A stretch of 64,000 nucleotides of DNA from Ancylostoma caninum (taxonomy: Eukaryota; Nematoda; Chromadorea; Rhabditida; Ancylostomatidae): the NCBI GenBank assembly GCA_037903475.1, contig JBAJFG010000643.1, positions 1,736,001 through 1,800,000 of the forward strand, written 5' to 3'. The first letter of the stretch is position 1; every line of letters starts with the position of its first letter. Shown in pieces: positions 45,001 to 55,474 of this stretch. The translations under genes were made by a program, and so were the position numbers. The notes under the pieces are model-generated. The model made no database searches and was not told the origin of the DNA. It was given only the letters and a program-made list of their open reading frames with translations.

Positions 45001-47742
45001 CAAGGATCAAAATTTCTCGAGTAATGGCCTTAACTATCGTTTTCAGCGTGCTTGAAAACCCCAGAAACTCCCACCAAGTTTTTTCTAGGTGATCCTCTAA
45101 TTTTTTATTAGTTTTTGAAAGGAAAATGCCGCGGTTCAAAACTTTACGCCCACCCTTGAAAATGTTGATTACGGGGGGAGAGGAATTGCGAATAAGCAGG
45201 GAAATGATACGAACTGATGTAGTAGCGCTCAAGAAGACTTTAGGTAATCTTATGGAGCAGTCAAAATCAATGCCGAAGGTATTTCACCTGTCACTGACTG
45301 AGCAAACTCTCCCCCGAACAAGTGTGAACAGAACAAAATTTTTTAAAGACTTCGGATGGTCGCAGACACTTAGCTGATATTTCGATGAATAATCTTAATA
45401 CGCATAGATGGGAAAGGACACACTAGGACACATTTCAAGGTTGACACGACGGCCATATCATCCGTCTGGTCCTCTTCGTCCACAGTGTCGGCCGAGAAAG
45501 ATGCCCCAAGTCGTGATCCAGGCGGAGTTGTGGACGCTGTGTTGAAGAAAATATGAAAGCAGAGGCCTTTGTAGAGTATCGCTATGAAGAGCTAAGTCCA
45601 TCGGAATCCTATCTACGCAATTCCGATGTAAGTGGTCTGTACTGACCATCGCTGTTCAACCGCCAAAGTTGCGGCAAAAAAGAAACCTCCCATTTTCCTC
45701 ATAAATCCCTACAGGTCCTCTTCGTCCACAGTGTCGGCCGAGAAAGATGCCCCAAGTCGTGATCCTGGCGGAGTTGTGGACGCTGTGTTGGAGAAAATAT
45801 GAAAGCGGAGGCCTTTGTAGAGTACTGCTATAAAAAGCTAAGTCCATCGGAATCCTATCTGCGCAATTCCGATGTAAGTGGTCTGTACTGACCATCGCTG
45901 TTCAACCGCCAAAGTTGCGGCAAAAAGAAACCTCCCATTTTCCTCATAAATCCCTACAGCAATGCAAGATTCGGTCTGGAAAATCGTTGCCTGTCTTCTA
46001 CTCCCATGAATGAACAGCGCATTCAAAGTTATGAGTGACATCTTGCATGTTAATAAACACTATGAAAAATGCCGCCCACGACTACATGCTACTCATAGTG
46101 TGCCTAGTAAATCATTCGACCCCAAAGGTGGTGTGGCGTCCGCCGGAGAACAGGCAATGTGTTCTTGCTTCAAATGCCCTCAAGTGCTGATATGCGAAGA
46201 GACTGGTCAATTTGAAAACAGTTGGCGGGAATTTAATGCTGATTTTCTCGGTCGACACTGTGAAGGAGAAGGACCAGACAGGTGATATGGCCGCCGTGTC
46301 GACCTTGAAATGTGTTCTAGTGTTTCCTTTTCAATCTATATGTATTAAAACTATTCATGGAAATATCAGCTAAGTGCCTGCGACCACCCAAAGTCTTTAA
46401 AAAATTTTTCTGTTCACACTTGTTCGGGGGAGAGTTTGCTCAGTCAGTGACAGGTAAAATACCTTCGGCATTGATTTTCACTGCTCCATAAGATTACCTA
46501 AAGTCTTCTTGAGCGCTACTACATCAGTTCGTATCATTTCCCTGCTTATTCGCAATTCCTCTCCTCCGTAATCAACATTTTCAAAGGTGGGCGTAAAGTT
46601 TTGAACCGCGGCATTTCCCGTTCAAAAACTAATAAAAAATTAGAGGATCACCTAGAAAAGACTTGCTGAAAGTTTCTGGGGTTTTCAAGCACGCTGAAAA
46701 CGATAGTGAACGCCATTACTCGAGAAAGCTTGGTCGTTGCCCAAAACGACGAATTTTTAGGGTGGGCGTAAAGTTTTGACACGCACTGTATTAGAGGGTT
46801 CGAAACATTCTGAGTTGCAGGGGTAGGGACTGGCCTTCTGCACTACCCCTGTAAAATCTCAGAAAAAGTCTGACGAATGCGGGAGAGAAGTAAGCGGAGT
46901 TAACCATGTATTCAATCAAAAAGTAGTGAATTTACTCGGAAATTTACCATAAATTCAAGCAAGATCGTCCCATCATTTCGGGAACGTGCGATTCAACCTA
47001 CCTTTAACGTCATCCCAGGCCTAGAAGCATCCCTGAGATTACCCAGGGTAAACAGTCGGCCATCACTGTTATCGGTGGGTATATCTGTATGGGGTTAATA
47101 CATTCACCCTGGGCCTGGAATCATAATAGCTGAGATTAACCAGGGTAAACGTGTTGACACCCATGTTAACAATGGGTAAATTTGTGTGGTGTTAACAGGT
47201 TCACCCTAGGCAATCTCAATGATGCATACGGCTCCCGGGCTTCCCCAAATGCACACTTTTTGGAATGTTCTGGAAAATTTGTCCGGAAATCCGAAAGAAT
47301 CACCAGAGTATGTTGTGAACACGTCGCCACAATGGTAGTATCAGGAATTCCCTTCAGAAAACTAGGAATTTGATAAATTCTGTGCTGTTTACCTATGAAT
47401 AAGCCCTAAAGTTTACCCAGTGAGTGATCACGTCGTTCTCTCCGCTTAAAAATGTATAAACAACATTAAGCAGCTCGTCCAGACAGCTCTCAGAAGAACG
47501 TGGTGGCCTGTTCAGGAGGACAAATAATGGCCGGCTATGAATTCTCAATGCGTCAAGCGTTCGCTGCCAAAGAGCACAAAAAACCCACCTTCTTGCTCAC
47601 TCAGCTGTTCGTCAAGAATGCGTCTCGATTGCTGCAGTTGCTTGTCTCGGAGGAATCGCAGGATTTCAATCAGTCCATAAATGTTGAGGAACAGAAATAT
47701 GGCAGTGATTCCGATAATGAGAACGACATTTAGATGTCTCAT
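39011..47742 (-). CDS. HtrL/YibB-family type II membrane protein
   Basis: Eleven exons, 521 aa, phases agree: 47589-47742, 44047-44384, 43207-43272, 42625-42806, 42437-42560, 42306-42383, 39799-39996, 39606-39737, 39445-39545, 39277-39355, 39011-39124. Residues 1-51 carry one transmembrane segment (NVVLIIGITAIFLFLNIYGL) and a short helix. About 52-247 is a Thr/Pro/Arg-rich stem with PSR/TPSR repeats and a His-rich patch. From 248 comes the HtrL_YibB domain: TIVTALMDIGRGDWDRYRRP, VIFTDTSSYDF, FFVWIDAGYGHG (about 389-400), SVVSGGFVAGDKR, VDDDQ and HGDWFDAFRL near the end. The family is thought to be glycosyltransferase-like; in this topology it would face the Golgi lumen. Substrate unknown. Exon 1 is tied in by its phase-1 donor matching exon 2, not by homology, so it is the least certain part. 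Intron 1 (3.2 kb) holds a Tc1-like element. Confidence 0.85.
40440..40510. other. GC-rich island inside an HtrL-gene intron
   Basis: About 70 bases of very GC-rich sequence (GGCGCCGGCGGGCGCTGG, GCCGCCGCCACCC) in otherwise AT-rich intron 39997-42305. It has no open frame with splice sites. It might be a regulatory element or a fragment of a repeat. Confidence 0.35.
40965..41070. repeat. TTACAC-rich tandem repeat
   Basis: The block CACTATTACTTACACTTACA followed by CTTATCGTAGTTTATCTTCG appears twice, at about 40992-41028 and 41035-41072, preceded by further CTATTACTTACA units. A related CACTATCACTTACACTTACA is at about 41421. These flank two tRNA-like sequences. Confidence 0.75.
41180..41249 (-). 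pseudogene. tRNA-like sequence with GCA anticodon-type loop
   Basis: The minus strand has a good D arm (GGCTCAGTGGTTAGAGC) and a loop TTGCAAT that would place anticodon GCA with U33. The flanking five-base stem does not pair and the B box is degraded (GGTTCCACTCC). It is probably a pseudogene or SINE head. It lies in an HtrL-gene intron, 75 bases from a second tRNA-like sequence on the same strand. Confidence 0.5.
41324..41393 (-). pseudogene. tRNA-like sequence, best-preserved ends
   Basis: Minus-strand GCGCA and TGCGC at the two ends form a five-pair acceptor stem. The D arm is GCTCAGTGGGTTGAGC, and the T region CAGGGGATCGAATCCTG can pair. The 70-nt length fits a tRNA. The anticodon arm (AATGATCGACGTTGTGG) does not fold. 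So the ends are conserved and the decoding part is not, as in tRNA-derived SINEs. Confidence 0.5.
44952..46788. mobile_element. Tc1-like element with ~550-bp inverted ends and IR/DR sites
   Basis: TA flanks both sides. Termini CAGTGCGTGTCAAAACTTTA and TAAAGTTTTGACACGCACTG are exact mirrors. The 21-mer TCAAAACTTTACGCCCACCCT occurs at 44961-44981 and again, same direction, at 45136-45156. On the right the mirrored inner and outer copies are at about 46585-46604 and 46759-46779. The inverted arms run from 44952 to about 45505 and from about 46237 to 46788. The core between the arms contains a 246-bp tandem duplication and no transposase motif I can identify, so this copy is nonautonomous. It lies in intron 1 of the HtrL-family gene. 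Confidence 0.88.
45469..45959. repeat. two-unit 246-bp tandem duplication
   Basis: Units 45469-45714 and 45715-45959 are near-identical (one length difference in an A run, a few substitutions). Both end TCCCTACAG and begin GTCCTCTTCGTCCACAGTG. They carry twin minus-strand frames starting MVSTDHLHRNC. The duplication forms the core of the 44952-46788 element. Confidence 0.92.
47015..47240. mobile_element. palindromic MITE, GGGTAA family, two copies fused
   Basis: The first copy has GAGATTACCCAGGGTAAAC and a truncated right end CACCCTGGG. The second follows at once with GAGATTAACCAGGGTAAACG, GTTAACAATGGGTAAAT, GTGGTGTTAACA, CACCCTAGGCAATCTC and AATGATGCATACGGC. They share one junction GGGCCTGG. 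Confidence 0.82.
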
Positions 47743-48783
47743 AATCAGTGCCTATTGCTGAGTGTCGACCATATCTATAAATAAGGGTGCAGATTATTGC
47801 AGGAAATCTTTTGAAATTGACTCGAACGAAATAAAACGGCAAATGAGCAGGAACAGAAGTTCATCTGGACTATGTGTTGGTTTCCGCGTCCTTTTTGATG
47901 CGCGTACATCTGTTTTCTTTTTGTCACCATGATAACATCATTCATCCTTGCGTGGTTCTGCAGCAAACACATGACAAGCATTTAACATAATGCATGTTTT
48001 GTAACATTGCCTCCAGTGGTTCATCTAGAGTCGGCGAGAATTCCTCCGGCAGAGGATTCCAAGCAAAAATCTATGAGGTCAGGAAACATAGGAGCTGAGG
48101 ATTGGAGCTGAACCTCGGAGAGTCTAAGAGTCTATAGATTCTTGGTGAACTTATAAGTCTGGGGGGAGTGTACATGAGAACCATTGTCCTCCATAAGGCC
48201 TACAAAAATTCTTAACTTATTCATTTACTTGTTCAAAGGCAGTCAACGATGTGCCAAAGAAAAACAAATCAGACTGAGTAATTACTCAAATTCCACTTCC
48301 AATCACTGAAGAAGTGATTCGCGTGATCACAATACTGGTGGAATAATACCCCTATTGCACTATGATAGGTGAAAAAGCTTGCCTTCTCGTACCCGATTCC
48401 CAAACCCCGAGTCCGTCTTTCTAACCCTAGAGCAACCAGGACTAAACTGATCCAGTTACCAAAGAAGAAGAACTTCGCAACGGAATCTTGATGAACTCGT
48501 TCCGAAAGACTCGTGATGAGAGACATGTCGGAGGTATTGTTGTTGTTAAAACGTTTCGGTTAGAATCCAGAAAAAATGACATCCTTCCAATAACTTCCCC
48601 TAGAATTCAGAATATTCTCATGTGCTATGCTGTGCCTCATCTATTTGAGCTACTCGTAGAATTTTCTTCTCTAGACCTTCTCGACACGGTGATTCAAGAA
48701 TGTTTTGAAAGGACTTCTAAGACACTTTTTGGCTTTCCGAGGCAAGGTCTGTAGCGCTTTTGTGGACCAGTTTCACCTTACAC
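47743..48783. other. gene-free stretch upstream of the HtrL gene
   Basis: No coding exon was recognised. It would contain the promoter of the minus-strand HtrL gene; on that strand a CACTCAG lies about 17 bases before its ATG, a weak trans-splice candidate. Confidence 0.4.
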
Positions 48784-48960
48784 GGATGCATAATTGAGGT
48801 TACCCATGGTAAACGCGTTGACGCACCCAAATCTACCTTTTACCAGGAACCCGTCAACATTTTTACCCATATATAGCGTTGCCTATACCGAGCTGTTACC
48901 CATCGCTAACCACACGCATGGGCATGAGATTATCCATCTTTTTAATGATGCATCAGGGCT
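48784..48960. mobile_element. palindromic MITE, GGGTAA family, long variant
   Basis: GATGCATAATTGAGGTTACC opens the element and GAGATTATCCATC then AATGATGCATC closes it. The internal part (ACCAGGAACCCGTCAACATT, GAGCTGTTACCCATCGCTAACC) corresponds in reverse complement to the 33755-33916 copy. Confidence 0.7.
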
Positions 48961-49512
48961 TTCCCAGGCCGTTAAGCACGAGAATTCACTGCTTATTTTA
49001 TAGATTTTGTGAGTTCTGATGTAAACCGTCGGAATAAGCGTGGAAACGACGTCAGGAATATCAGAAATGATTTATGGGTGAGGCACCACTGTTGTGGCTA
49101 CAACTATGGCTGAGAAACCACTTTATACCAAGTAATCTGGCGAATCATCTGAAAACTTTCACACCTATTGGTACAACAAGTACCTTTAAATGCTGCTGTA
49201 AAATAAGCACGAGAACCCAAATCCAAACCTAAATCTGATAACAGTAGCAACAGATGAACCATATTTTTATCACTGGTTGAGCACTATTCTTACCGTGTTA
49301 GTAGCTTCCACGTTTTTCTTTCTTCATAAGAGTGAATAAAACGGACAGATAAATAAAAAAATAAATGAGGGAATAGAAGTACTCAGTTAGCAACGACAGA
49401 TCAGAACAATTCACAGTTCTAATTGTTCGATTCACAGTATTAATTATTGATGGGGTTATTGAGATAGAAATCAACAGCCACAAAAGTGAAGGAAAGGTAC
49501 AGGACCTTATGC

Positions 49513-49728
49513 TGCCTTATCGCTGAGATTACCCAGGGTAAACGTGCCGGCACAATACACAGATTTATCCACTGTTGCGCAAGCGTCGACACGTCTACCC
49601 TGGGTAAGCTCAGTGATGCAGTGCACATATCTCAATGTAATCTCTATGATGCTCGTGTTAACGATGGGTAAATCTGTGTGATGTTAACAAGTTTACCCTG
49701 GGTAATCTCGATGGCGCATCCAGTCCCT
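49513..49728. mobile_element. palindromic MITE, GGGTAA family, two copies side by side
   Basis: Copy one has GAGATTACCCAGGGTAAACG and TACCCTGGGTAAGCTCAGTG. Copy two, directly after GATGCA, has an eroded left end (ATCTCAATGTAATCTCTATG), then GTTAACGATGGGTAAATC, GATGTTAACAAG and TTACCCTGGGTAATCTCG. The total is about 215 bp. Confidence 0.82.
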
Positions 49729-52700
49729 AAACACCGTTGAAACAGTTGAACAGCATTTAATAAGTTGTAGCGCATACTGGAACAGGTAAAGTGGACAGCA
49801 TTCTTGACTGCTGTGAGGCTGCCAATGAAAGCATTCCCCTTGTCTACTATGAGGTATATATACGGAACCTGTCCTGCGACCATGAAAGAAAATGTCGTGC
49901 CAGGCTCACCAAACATGATGTTCGACGACATTTTCCGCTGTGACATCCGTTTGCTGTACGGAATAGTAAATTAAAGCCACGCAAGAAAAATTCAACTAAA
50001 AGAAGTCGCTATGCTAGAAAAGATTGATTTCTCCCCAAGGCTCTTCCGGTTTTCTCTTCGTTTTCCTACCATGGATTTTTTAACAGTAGCGCCTACTCCA
50101 ACGAAGGAATAGAGTTCATCGACTTGCTGCTGCTAGTTTTTCAAAGTTTCTATCATAAAACAAACGTGTACCTGATCTATGACTATTGGCTTAAAAATTA
50201 GACTGAAAGATCTTGAACAAAACTACTGTCTACGTGAAAAATCGCTTATGACTGACATAAAAATGACATTTACAAGAAAACCAACATGACATCAGCTGAG
50301 AATGTCAGCTGTTGTCAAAGAAAACCGTCTATGAATCATCTAAACAGAAGCTTTCACAACTACGTCAGAGGAGGAATGGAACGCTTTTATTAAAGAATGG
50401 TTTGCTGCGCTTTGGAGGAGGTGTCTAAAATTATTGCATGTTCAGAGATGGATTGAAAAGGGTGGCATAACTGGGGACAAATTTCTGGAGAGTGAAATGT
50501 TGGAAAGAGAAAAAAAAAAACTAAACCGAGCTACATACGTATTTAGGGCCTAGTTGGGTTTTATTGTTCCTGATGAGCAGGTGCAGAGCTGCTTTAGAAA
50601 ATAAATAAGGTTCTACTATTTATGAGCCATAGTCTGAAAGCATTATAACAAAGAGAATAGATCACGTTTTAGGGTAACAAAGGGATGAGCTCATGATTTG
50701 CTGCTTGAAAAATTCTTTTTGATAAGTACCTTTTCATAATTTAACTACTTGTATTTGTTTGACATCTATCCAATTTCATCGCATATGAGGAGTTTCTATA
50801 GGTTTCGAAGAGAATCCTGCAGACCTGAAGGAGGTCGAGAAAGGACTCAGAAAGATACTACGAGCACTTGGCTAAGAAGAGGGGAAAGGAGAGAAGGATG
50901 TGTTCCGCTCCCTCTGGCCGGATGCAGAGGAACTGATCAGGACGCAAAAGGTCGTGTTATCAGTGCGGAAAGGAAGGAAACCTCAGTCAGCTTTTTTCGT
51001 CGGCATTTTTTTGCTAACCCCGTCTCCTTCCCACCCAATCCTATGTAGTCGTTTATCCAAAAATGAGCACTTTCTAGTGAGAACATCGAGTAGAGCACTG
51101 TTTTTAGAACACGCAAAATTTTTAGCAAACATGAAACACAGTATCTCCGTCTTCATTTGAGCTGAGCTGAAAAGAAGCACAAATTTGGAAGAAGAAGAAA
51201 TGTCATGGGAAAGGACATCGTTAGTCTAAATAGAACGAGTGCACCCGACCAGCTCAAACCCTATTGACACACGAAATTCGATGCTTCTCCCGAAATTCTG
51301 CTACGAAATCTACAAAGGGCAACTATTCAGAGAGGCAGACTTGGGGGGGGGGGGGGGCGATGCACGAGAATCTGGTGGTCAGCAGGGGTCATGACTATGT
51401 CTGTTAATGTTTCAAGCATATGCAAACAAACACCAGGCGATGCTTGTTTTAATTAGGCGGTCAAACATTTGAGCATTCATGTGAACGAAATTTGAGCTGA
51501 AATGAGGAACCCGATCACGACCCTGGGAGCGTTGCGGTTCGACCCATGTGAGCAGTTACTGCTATTGTTGCTAGAACTATAGCCTCCCATGGAAGACCAC
51601 CCAGAATAGGAGAAGCAAAAAGTGCAGACACGGTGAGCGAGCAAAGTAAATGGCTCGAGAAGCTAAGAGGACAGCTATCGTACCGGCTTACGATGCTGAG
51701 AACTCAACGAGGGCGAGTAAATAGAAAACATGAACTCACTGAGAGAGACTCCCTATCTCTCTCAGCGGCGAATGTGAAACGGTCAGGTGAGATCGGTAAA
51801 CCCTTTGACTCCACAGAGAGCTCTGAAGTGGAGGGGATTTCTGGTGGCCCAGAGAGAGATCGAAAAGCTGAGGAGGTGGAGCAGCGCTGCCAAATTAGGG
51901 TGTACCCTTGAATCCAAGAGGTCCTGTCCTTTAATAGCCCTTGATGTAAGATTTCAAGATGTGCCTAGTAATATTCAGTTATCAGCAGAAGTACATATGC
52001 AGCTATACTATACCTTTTTATACCACAGTTACAAGCAGATGTTCATTTCAAAGGCGAGAGTCCTATACTAATCCTGGAAATTTCAGAGATGTCTGTCAAG
52101 ATCTACATATTATCATGGAAACATCAGAGGTTTTGGAGAAGTTCTCAGAATTTAGAGAAGTTCACACGTCTCAGAGGAGTTTTATTTAACGTTTATTAAA
52201 TTTTTCTGTGGACGTTCAGACGTTTATGAGAGTATATTGCATTTGTTCTTTACATTCTGTATCTTAGAGACTATTTTCCATGTCAAAAAAGTCAAATCCT
52301 AGGCTGGAAACACTTCGAAATTGGATTGCTAGCATAAAGAAGTTATGGAGGCAAGCCAAAGGAAATAGTGAGAAAACGAAAGAAGAGAAATAGAAGTACG
52401 TAGGTTCATATTTCTAGATTACGCTTTCAATTAAATGCGTTAGATATTTGACAGAAAATATTCAAGAAGCACACGAAAAGAAATCCTAGAAAGAAATCCA
52501 ATAATAAAAAAAACCTAGAAAGAGCTCCAGTAATAATTCAATAATCAAAATAGTGAGAAATTTCTGCGAAAGCCTTCAGCACGTGTGGGGTATTTCTTTC
52601 AAAGAGCATACCGTACTGAAATCAAGTAGATAACATCAAAACCTCCTTTCATTCGTTTTATAGCTGCCGAATGTTGTGCATACCTTTTAATGTTTTTCAA

Positions 52701-53419
52701 CGAAAGATTGGCGAAGATCGACGGAAAGTCACCTACAGCACGACGACGGCAGTTTTGGTAATTATGATACTGAAGATATTTTATTGATCGTTTCTTTCAT
52801 CTATAATAATAATAATATTACAAAATCGCTCTTAGAAAACAATGAATTCAAGAAATGATGCCTCAGAAAAGTGTTTGAATTAAAAATTCTCGAGTTTCTA
52901 ACTTTTTTCTAGAATGGGAATGTTAGCCATGGGGCAATATTTGTTTGTGGTCTAGGGCTCAATCCATGGACGATTCTGTGAATGAAAGCTCCAGGAAATG
53001 ATTAGAAATTTAAAAAAAACGTTGGGAAATGTTTTCCGCGACCCAACACGCAGAGTGATTACTCACAAACTGTAAGATGTAGTACTTGAAGTTTGAATAA
53101 TAGCTTTTCCTATCCTTCCATCAACGTCTTCAGTGGGATAATACGACCTAGTTTCTTAAATTACCTTTCCTTGAACGTGAGGGGAAATTTCCTGATTATT
53201 CGAAAACCACAGGAAATTCTGCACCTGCCACAGCGATCGCTGCAGAAATTGCGCAAATTTTCAGGTGTCAGGGCGGATGTGGGCTCGCTCCTACCACCGG
53301 GGCTATGCTGTCAGTTTGCTTGGCTCTGTCAGGACAACTAATCCACGCTTCCACCATCATCCAGCATTCAGGTTTTGATTGAGTGATGGGAATGCTCGGA
53401 TAAATGGCTTTTCGAAGTG
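49729..53419. other. gene-free stretch
   Basis: No recognisable exon. It contains a pure 15-base G run at about 51343-51357 and scattered AT-rich tracts; frames of up to 100 codons lack motifs. Confidence 0.45.
51343..51357 (+). repeat. homopolymeric G tract
   Basis: Fifteen consecutive G. Similar runs occur at about 6239-6252 and 10750-10760. Confidence 0.85.
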
Positions 53420-53557
53420 CTTAGATGGGGGTGTGGAGCGTTATGCCTGGAGTGAACGGTGTTCACCGGCCCTGCAATTGGCCAGTTGGTTGAACTGACC
53501 AGTCATAGAGTTGGGCCGCACCCTCTTTCCAGGTATAACGCTCCAGACCCCTTAGAT
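53420..53557. repeat. short inverted repeat, candidate MITE
   Basis: The left arm GTGGAGCGTTATGCCTGGA is matched inverted by TCCAGGTATAACGCTCCAGA on the right. TTAGATGGGG lies just outside on the left, and CCCCTTAGATGG ends the right side. It is about 138 bp. Confidence 0.6.
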
Positions 53558-55474
53558 GGCTCAGGATTGGTCAGAATAACTATTTTCAAGCTTGAAAACA
53601 CCACATCACGTTGTCCTGCAGCGCTTGTACCAGTATAGCAGTTCAAAGAAATTAGTAGTCAATTCTCACAACACTGAAGAGGAAAACCCCATTGCCTAAA
53701 GCTTATTGTTAGCTGCGTGATGTTTGTTGACGTTTGTTGATGGAAAATATCATTTTAAGAGTATGTTGCTTAATGTTATGCTCCTTGTACAGTGTGGTCG
53801 TCCACGGCGGGATGAATGACTGTAGGAGGGTGGACGACTTGTCCCACCAATAAGATGTGGACAATTGTGACGCACGACACTAAACCAGGCGGCAGGAGTG
53901 GGTCCAGGTTACATCTGGTTATAATGGGAGTAATCCTCCAAACTCCAGCAAACGGTTTCTAACAGGAGCACAGTTCCTTCCTTGGTTGGCTAACGTCCTC
54001 ACGGCTCATCTCGCTCCTGCTTCTGAATGAAGAGCAATAAAATCCACTGCCCCAGGAGGGAGCCAATTCGTAGCAGAACATCAGCGTTTGGGTTGGTGAG
54101 GTGGATGCCACAGTGAGGCGGTGTGCAGTGGTTTTTCGTTGGCGGACCGGACAGTACTATCAATGACTGTTACCCTGAGGGTAAAACTCTACCTCCTGGG
54201 ATTGTGTAGACGAACCCTTCACTTGAAACAGTGTCTCGGCTGGGCGGCACAACGAGGATTCTTTGCGATTTACGAATTTCATTTTCTTGTGTTACTTCAT
54301 GCTTGCTATCAGAGTCTTCCACGAATTTTTACGAGCAATAAAAAAACTTCCGATTCCGGCGTGGTCGCTTCTGGGGACAGTCTTCTCACTATTATACTAC
54401 ATGAACGAAGGTTTTACGGTTAGCACAGCGGAGCTGTTATCGTTCGTACACGTTGTCGTGAATCTCATAAAACGTGCATAGCATCGTAGTGGTACATGTG
54501 GTGTAGAATAGCGATTTGTCTAGATGCTATACAGTGTATCAAGGATGTGACGGGGGTCCGAGCTCAAAAAGAACAAGAAAGAAAAACAGGGTGAAGAGAA
54601 GGACAGACAGTAAGCGGACGAATACTCAAGTAGGTGTTGTCACGTTTGAAACAGACAATGTACGGCATGGTCAATGATATCGGTGTCTGCCGATGGTTTC
54701 GGTTTTGTGAAGGAGAAATAGAAATGCAAAGAAATTACGGGTTGTACATATGTAAGTAAAATTAAGTGTTAACACGAGTCCTTGCACCTTTTTTCGGATG
54801 TGCTTTTCTCCGCCAGTTTGCAATCTTTTAGATGTAATCAATACAGGATTCGAAAGCGCTATTCTTCCTCTACAAGAATGTTGTGAAGGGTTTTTCTTAA
54901 AGCGGTAGTTTTCTTGAGTTTTAAGCCTGCGAAGTGGAGCAATGAGCCGATGAAAAACAGCACAACTACCTATTTTGGCATTCACTTAGAGCTCGAAAGG
55001 CCATCAAAACTAAGCAACGACCTCTACGAAGTATGGAAGGGAAGTTTTGCTTGGAATGACTGGTCATCAGTGATTTTTCTAAGAACAAAGCAGACATTTT
55101 GGTCTCAATGACACCAATCACCTCGACCAAACAAATTTCTTATATGAAGATCCGGGATTTGCTCCAAAGGAATTGTATGGTCTTGACGGACATCAAACTT
55201 CTCAAAGCTATCAAATAACTGAGGTAATTCTGTTAAAAGAATCCAATCGCGAGAGTCTAGTCATCTTACCCCATAGTGACGTCAGACCCCTCCTTCCGAA
55301 AATCGTCAAACTGGCGCTCAAACAGTTCCACTGGTGATGTTCTTCCGCGTTTATATTCTACATTGCTTACACGCTCAAACAATATGAGATGCTTTCTGGT
55401 CCCTACTGAACAGAAGGAGGAAGTTGGGTTTTGCTCGAATTGGCGTTTTTCTTCTTCAGCCTAAAAATCAAATA
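53558..55474. other. gene-free stretch with a GC-richer block
   Basis: The block 53790-54130 is GC-richer than its surroundings (CCAGGCGGCAGGAGTGGGTC, GGAGGGAGCC, GGTGAGGTGGATGCCACAG). It looks like part of a dispersed repeat, perhaps an untranslated LINE segment, but I cannot tie it to the RTE ORF at 1-867. Confidence 0.35.

Noticed and set aside
54671..54985. 104-codon minus frame
   Set aside because: No motif or splice context; surrounded by repeats.
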